DNA of 46,227 nt from Verrucomicrobiota bacterium (lineage in GTDB: Bacteria > Verrucomicrobiota > Verrucomicrobiia > Limisphaerales > UBA8199), in NCBI GenBank assembly GCA_012517205.1, contig JAAYVL010000100.1:1-46227 (forward strand), read 5' to 3'. The position numbers and the translations under genes are program-made. The notes beneath the pieces are model-generated. The model saw only the letters and a program-made list of their open reading frames with translations, searched no databases and was not told where the DNA came from. This document shows positions 42,516-46,227 of the stretch, piece by piece; position 1 is the first letter of the stretch, and every line of letters starts with the position of its first letter.

Positions 42516-42930
42516 ATGTTTTCATCTGTTGCTGTAGCGCACGGCGGCCAAACAGTTTGTCCTGCAAGCAGGGCTGTGCAAGCGGATGAGGCTTTTAGTC
42601 CAAGTCCGGGCATCAGTCCCCATGCGACTGCGGTAGCAGGGACGTTGGCAAGCAGCGGGAGCAATCAGTTCTTTTTCGGCAGCGTGAATTTTGGCAACTG
42701 GTCCAAGGGGGCCGCATACAATGCTCGGGTGAACGCCTACGCGTTCAACTCGGGACTTGCCGGTCCGTTCAGTGAGGAGGCTGCCAATAATAACCTCCGG
42801 TTGGCTAACAATTCTTACGGACACCGGGCGGGTTGGTCGTTCGACGGAGCAGACTGGATTTGGTATGGGCTCGCGGCGACAAACGCCCCGGAAGATTGGA
42901 AATTTGGCGCGTACGCGGGATCCTCTCTGA
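42516..42930 (+). pseudogene. Subtilase (peptidase S8) fragment
   Basis: The segment [17 protein letters not shown] contains the catalytic-His region of subtilisins (HxTxVAGT). It continues [31 protein letters not shown] and DWIWYG, as in large secreted S8 proteases. The catalytic Asp upstream and Ser downstream are missing: the frame begins close before the His motif, and after about 42910 the translation no longer resembles the family. It is a gene fragment within the rearranged right part of the element. Confidence 0.6.
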
Positions 42931-43089
42931 CTCCCGGCGAAGCCTCGTCTGTTAGGCGCGGGCGCTTCGCTGTTTCCTTCGTTTCGCATCCGCTCCACTC
43001 CGGCGCTGCGCTTTCCGTCGCCTACCTTCCAACCGAAGCAGTATGTGTTAGCGATTCCCGCTCTTAAAACTTCACTGCTGGCGATGGCA

Positions 43090-43286
43090 TTACGCCTTGA
43101 GCGACGCCATATCAATGACGAAGCGATATGCTTGAGCAAGTGTTCCCACGCTTCACTGATTTTCTGTATTGGAATGATTTCGATGTCCGAAGCGATTTTG
43201 TGTTTCGCGCAGAAGTCGAGCATTTCCTGGGTTTCAGGAATGCCACCGATGGCTGAACCGGCAAAATTGCGGCGCGGCAAAATCAC
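43090..43286 (-). pseudogene. C-terminal fragment of a zinc-type alcohol dehydrogenase, frameshifted
   Basis: [20 protein letters not shown] followed by [19 protein letters not shown] is the ending of cinnamyl-alcohol/YahK-type zinc dehydrogenases. After EAWEHLLKH the frame changes, and the true end [12 protein letters not shown] is read in another frame to the stop at 43090-43092. The NAD-binding and zinc domains are absent. It is a relic. Confidence 0.7.
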
Positions 43287-43704
43287 CGATCAAGTTCTGC
43301 TGGTTTGGAGATAGAGAAATGTCATTCCACTGAAATTTCGGCAAGTCACTGGCGCGAATCGCCGTTCCGATGGTATGGCCCAACTGCGCTTGTCAACGAT
43401 ACTACGGGTCGGCTCGAACACCCCGGCTCGCCGCTTCCGTTCCTCGTTGACAATGCTCGTTGGGCCGGGGCGGGGACGGCGATTAGGAATTCGCGCCGGG
43501 GTTTCTGACCAGTGGGAGAGAGCGCTGAAGCTTTCAGCGCAGCAAATCGTTTTCATGATGGAATCTTCAATCCCATCACTTAAATGGCTTCTGTTGTGGT
43601 CTCGTTTTGCCCTCTTTTCAACGCTTGTTGGCTATGCGTACTTCTGCTAACGGCAACCTCAATTCGCCATCATTTCGAGCAAGCGTTGTAGTACGTAAGA
43701 ACTC
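43287..43704. other. Non-coding or decayed stretch in the element
   Basis: About 420 bases in which short frames occur on both strands but none has protein-like composition or a recognisable domain. No hairpins or repeats stood out. Confidence 0.4.
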
Positions 43705-43891
43705 ATGAAAATCGCCGATGCAAACCTGAAGACATCCCCTCGAAGTTGCGGTCATTGATGGCCGCATTCCAGCGTTTCTCGTAGCGCCTGAGCGCGAAGC
43801 GAAGATGATTCGCCTGATAGACAAATACGACACTCGGATTCAGTTGAAGGCAGACGCCTATAAATGGCTTTGGAGGAGTTTCGCATTTTGA
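43705..43891 (+). pseudogene. Possible Phd-like antitoxin remnant (frameshifted)
   Basis: ATG at 43705 begins MKIADANLKTSP. In a second frame from about 43740 the sequence continues EVAVIDGRIPAFLVAPEREA and KMIRLIDKY. The VIDGRxPAFLVAP strand pattern resembles the Phd/YefM-type antitoxin wing region. A frame change between the parts and no toxin gene next to it suggest decay. Low certainty. Confidence 0.3.
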
Positions 43892-43941
43892 ATTTAACGC
43901 ATTTTCGTTGGACTGCGTTCTCTCAAAAGCTTTGAGCCTAT

Positions 43942-44100
43942 TGCTACGCCTACACGACGATCACCACCGAACTTCAGAAGGCGAGCGGCGTATTTGCCGC
44001 AATCAAGAACCCGGCAGAATATCAACTCGCATTCAAGCTGTTAGATCAGAGAGCCAGCTACTGTAAGAGAGGCTTGCTGATCGTGAGAGGGAGTGGCTGA
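43942..44100 (+). pseudogene. Unidentified coding fragment
   Basis: A 52-codon frame (TTITTELQKASGVFAAIKNP, then EYQLAFKLLDQRASYCKRGL) has protein-like composition but no start codon and no recognised family. Probably another truncated cargo gene close to the right att site. Confidence 0.3.
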
Positions 44101-44165
44101 ACGTGTTATCCGAACCATATTTCTGGTGAATGCTGACCAATTTAGGGATACGAAGATTCCTCTAA

Positions 44166-44201
44166 ACGGGCATCAAAATGGGAACTAAAATGGGAACTGA
44201 C
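44166..44201 (+). repeat. Three tandem 12-bp repeats, possible integrase arm sites (right)
   Basis: ACGGGCATCAAA (44166-44177), ATGGGAACTAAA (44178-44189) and ATGGGAACTGAC (44190-44201). The first is identical to the first repeat at 30634. They lie about 155 nt inside the right att core. Their presence near both ends of the element supports a role in integrase or accessory-protein binding. Confidence 0.55.
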
Positions 44202-44354
44202 AGTGTTGAAACAGGCTCGTACGTGTAGGAAATTGTTGAAGATTGTTCGCTTGATTTACAGCAACAACGAGGTTAAACTCCTTATCAGTGCAGCACTTAG
44301 AGAAGTCTCCGCTGCCGAACGGTTTAGGCGGGATTCGGAATAGTTGAAAGTTTT

Positions 44355-44379
44355 GTTCGATTCCGACCCTCGCCTCCAA
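44355..44379 (+). repeat. Attachment site between tandem elements (25-bp direct repeat, copy 2)
   Basis: Identical to the tRNA-Cys 3' end at 30563-30587, but the 5' half of the tRNA is absent, so no tRNA is encoded here. It forms the right end of the 13.8-kb element and the left end of the next one, whose integrase starts 213 nt further on. Confidence 0.88.
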
Positions 44380-44424
44380 TTCCAAGTTGCCATGAGGCAA
44401 CGGATTGCAGAAGCCAGAGGAGGA

Positions 44425-44448
44425 AGTGCCAGTGAAAGTGCCAGTGAA
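44425..44448 (+). repeat. Two exact tandem 12-bp repeats beside the second att site
   Basis: AGTGCCAGTGAA occurs twice without gap. The array begins 46 nt after the att core, nearly the same offset as the 12-bp array at 30634 (47 nt), although the sequence differs. This parallel suggests equivalent arm sites of element 2. Confidence 0.5.
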
Positions 44449-44592
44449 ATTATTACCGGGACACAACCATTGAACTACCCCGGCAATACCCGGCAATCAC
44501 TCGCAACGACGGGATTCGCTGCCCGTCTGGTGTAGCTGATACACCCAAAACCACGTTCAGCCTCATAGCCTCGGACGAAGAAAGTCTGAGCT

Positions 44593-45669
44593 ATGAAACG
44601 TCGTTTCATCCTCTACCGCCGCAAGCGCGGCGGCATGTTCTACGTTGAAGACACCGAAACCCGGAAGCAGGAGAGTCTCGGCACGCGCGATCGCGCAGAG
44701 GCCATGTCTCTGCTCAACGCCCGCAACGAGTCGGTTCGCCAGCCGCAACTGAATCTTCACATCGCCAAGGCATATCTGGCCGGGACAGATTCAGGCGTGT
44801 CAACGCGAACGTGGCAAAATGCCCTGGACGCCATCATCGAATCCAAAACCGGGTCAACCAAAGACCGCTGGCAGCGCGCCGCGAAAGAAAAGGCAATGGA
44901 CCTGATTCGTGACCGGGTGATCATCGAGACACAAGGCGAGCAACTGCTCGCCTGTCTCAAAGCCGGAACCGTCAGCACGAATGTCCATCTACGCAAGCTG
45001 CACAACTTCTGCCTCGCGATGAATTGGCTGCCCTGGCCGATCATTCCCAAGCGCCTCTGGCCAGAAGTTCGTTTTCAGCCCAAACGAGCGATCACCATCG
45101 AGGAGCATCAGCTCATCCTGGAGCGCGAAAAGAATCCGGAGAGGCGGAGCTTTTACGAGCTGTGCTGGCATCTCGGCGGCTCGCAAACTGACATCGCCAA
45201 CCTGAAAGCGGAGGATATTGATTGGGGCAACCGAACCATCGCCTACACACGCCAGAAGACCGGCAGTCTCGCGATGATCCACTTTGGCGAAGAGATCGAG
45301 GCGGTTCTTCGCCGTCTGCCAGACACCGGCCCGTTGTTTCCCTACCTGCAATCCGTCCGGTGTGGCGACCGTGCGACTGAGTTCAAGCAACGTTGCCGGG
45401 GGCTTGGTATCAAGGGTGTGTCGCTGCATTCCTACCGTTATGCCTGGGCCGAACGCGCCAAGCAATGCGGCTACCCGGAGCGGTTTGCACAAGAGGCGCT
45501 GGGCCACAACAGCAAGGCGGTGCATCGCGCCTATGCGCGAAGGGCACAAGTGCGGCTGCCATCTTTGGAAAGTTATGAACGGCAGGCAACGGATGGCCGA
45601 ATCATTCCCTTGCCGTCGGTTTCGTCGAAGCTGGATCGGAACGACCACTCGATCTCAGCGGCCGGTTGA
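44593..45669 (+). CDS. Tyrosine recombinase/integrase (element 2)
   Basis: 358 residues, collinear with the 30752 integrase and very similar throughout; the stretch TVSTNVHLRKLHNFCLAMNW and what follows to about residue 160 is nearly identical. Active-site residues: Lys222 (TRQKTGS), His279/Arg282 (LHSYRYAW), His305 (LGHNSKA) and Tyr314 (HRAYARR). The first catalytic Arg position is Gln198 (HLGGSQTDIANL), as in element 1. The C-terminal 25 residues are longer than in the paralogue, and the gene overlaps the convergent HTH-like gene by 68 nt. Confidence 0.93.
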   Translation: MKRRFILYRRKRGGMFYVEDTETRKQESLGTRDRAEAMSLLNARNESVRQPQLNLHIAKAYLAGTDSGVSTRTWQNALDAIIESKTGSTKDRWQRAAKEKAMDLIRDRVIIETQGEQLLACLKAGTVSTNVHLRKLHNFCLAMNWLPWPIIPKRLWPEVRFQPKRAITIEEHQLILEREKNPERRSFYELCWHLGGSQTDIANLKAEDIDWGNRTIAYTRQKTGSLAMIHFGEEIEAVLRRLPDTGPLFPYLQSVRCGDRATEFKQRCRGLGIKGVSLHSYRYAWAERAKQCGYPERFAQEALGHNSKAVHRAYARRAQVRLPSLESYERQATDGRIIPLPSVSSKLDRNDHSISAAG

Positions 45670-45985
45670 ACGCCGCACTCTGCGTCGCTGCGCGCCCGCG
45701 AGCCTTCTGCTTGCGGGCGTTTCGTTCCCGCCAGTAGCTGCAGATCGCATCACTGGCACGGGCGAGCCACTTTTCGTCCCGGCGGAGTTGCTCCAGTAAT
45801 TCCGTGGCGAAGAACTTCGTGCTGTTGCGTGGGGGATGCCCAAGCGGTTTCAACAAGCCTGCGGCGACAAGCATGGGAACTTCATGCGGTTCGAAGCCGA
45901 GAAACCAAGCTGTTTGGGTGGCGGTCAGGCGGGCGGGGGCGATTTTCCAACTGAGGAACTCGGTTTGTTGCGCGGTCTCGTTCAT
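45602..45985 (-). CDS. Small HTH-like protein, copy 3 of 3
   Basis: 127 residues. Core ARLTATQTAWFLGFEPHEVP, MLVAAGLLKPLGHPPRN, KFFATELLEQLRRDEKWLAR and YWRERNARKQ, matching copies 1 and 2. The basic tail is longer. It is convergent with, and overlaps, the integrase gene, so antisense transcription could balance integration against this putative regulator or excisionase. A minus-strand gene entering from the right edge ends 68 nt upstream. Confidence 0.68.
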   Translation of the reverse strand: MNETAQQTEFLSWKIAPARLTATQTAWFLGFEPHEVPMLVAAGLLKPLGHPPRNSTKFFATELLEQLRRDEKWLARASDAICSYWRERNARKQKARGRAATQSAAFNRPLRSSGRSDPASTKPTARE

Positions 45986-46053
45986 ACAAACGACACCCTT
46001 ATCAAGACCGAATCACTTTGTGGTGTATCCAATACACGAGAACTACACCTGAA

Positions 46054-46227
46054 TTACCCACTCAAGACTCCGCCTATAAGCCTCTTATACCACTTCTGGC
46101 ACGTAAATGCACTATTCTCCGCTGCGGTAGCGTTTACTTGTTGAACCAGCCAAGGATGAGAGACTAACCCCCGCACGCGCTCGGCACTCTCATAGATGGG
46201 CCGCAACTCCTCCCCCAATGCTTGCTC
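46054..46227 (-). CDS. C-terminal part of an unidentified gene (partial)
   Basis: The frame is open from the window edge to TAA at 46056-46054: 57 residues starting EQALGEELRPIYESAERVRG, with LVSHPWLVQQVNATAAENSA and a basic KWYKRLIGG end. The composition is protein-like. It lies directly upstream of the HTH-like gene on the same strand, the place taken by the helicase/124-aa genes or the 282-aa gene in the other copies. No family was recognised. Confidence 0.4.
   Translation of the reverse strand, partial: EQALGEELRPIYESAERVRGLVSHPWLVQQVNATAAENSAFTCQKWYKRLIGGVLSG

Larger units (their letters stand above)
30563..44379 (+). mobile_element. Integrative element at tRNA-Cys (13.8 kb, mosaic)
   Basis: Bounded by 25-bp direct repeats (30563-30587 and 44355-44379), with a tyrosine integrase just inside the left end. 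The DNA is visibly less GC-rich than the flanking host genes. Contents from left to right: integrase; 77-aa protein; PEP-CTERM protein; TIR protein; a minus-strand run of truncated relaxase/helicase, 124-aa protein and HTH-like protein; integrase C-terminal fragment; secreted pair; HEAT fragment; a second minus-strand run of a 282-aa protein and an HTH-like protein; then subtilase, dehydrogenase and other fragments. The internal integrase fragment and the duplicated HTH-like gene suggest two or more related elements merged and decayed. Present mobility is unknown; the left integrase looks intact. Confidence 0.82.
44355..46227 (+). mobile_element. Second, tandem integrative element (left end only)
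   Basis: Starts with the att copy at 44355 and has the same layout as element 1: att, 12-bp tandem repeats, integrase on the plus strand. Here the minus-strand HTH-like gene follows immediately, preceded on its strand by another gene running off the window. The right end and cargo are not in view. Confidence 0.7.

Noticed and set aside
43375..43650. Plus-strand frame with a hydrophobic end
   Set aside because: Basic random-looking first half, no start context, no family; not enough to call a membrane protein.

Overview
The window looks like a chromosome segment from a Gram-negative bacterium of the Verrucomicrobiota, probably near the Pedosphaera/Limisphaera group. This placement is an inference. 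It rests on a fused lpxC-fabZ gene followed by lpxA, a PEP-CTERM secreted protein, a Tat-exported Gfo/Idh/MocA dehydrogenase, large secreted Ig-like proteins, and GC-rich host DNA with many long shadow frames.

Layout. Positions 1-2200 hold a broken metalloprotease gene and a YgbA-type small protein. Positions 2247-7714 are a minus-strand run: holB, an O-antigen-ligase-like protein, miaB, a membrane protein and a GT9 heptosyltransferase. Next come a DUF6485 protein and an MFS carrier, then a decayed dihydropyrimidine-dehydrogenase-like gene fused to the 3' half of a threonine synthase gene (9585-12874). After these are trpF, tRNA-Arg(CCU), a 3'-5' exonuclease-like protein, a Gfo/Idh/MocA protein, argD and argF. 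Positions 18.5-20.0 kb are debris: transposase remnants and a 46-bp near-perfect inverted repeat. Positions 20.0-25.2 kb carry aroB, an unknown gene, lpxC/fabZ, lpxA and rsmI. A secreted Ig-like protein and a lysine-degradation pair (lysine 6-aminotransferase plus aminoadipate-semialdehyde dehydrogenase) follow.

From 30.5 kb to the right edge the DNA is accessory. An intact tRNA-Cys (30512-30586) is followed by a tyrosine integrase. The last 25 bp of the tRNA region are repeated exactly at 44355-44379, and a second, closely related integrase follows that copy. I read this as a tandem array of related integrative elements at tRNA-Cys: one of 13.8 kb (30563-44379) and a second running off the window. 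The first is itself a mosaic. It contains a TIR-domain protein, a PEP-CTERM protein, a relaxase/helicase that has lost its relaxase half, a third integrase reduced to its C-terminus, a possible caspase-fold secreted protein with a partner gene, and fragments of subtilase, alcohol dehydrogenase and HEAT-repeat genes. Three paralogous small helix-turn-helix-like proteins (33988, 41258, 45602) accompany the three integrase copies. The recurring module is att, integrase, cargo, then on the opposite strand a mobilisation or unknown gene followed by the small HTH-like gene.

The best candidates for something undescribed are this integrase/HTH element family, whose integrases have Gln where the first catalytic Arg is expected and which has 12-bp repeat arrays beside its att sites; the TIR protein with a C-terminal domain that may be ORF6C-like; and the His/Cys-dyad secreted protein with its translationally coupled partner. 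Several genes carry frameshifts, so either real decay or assembly indels must be considered.
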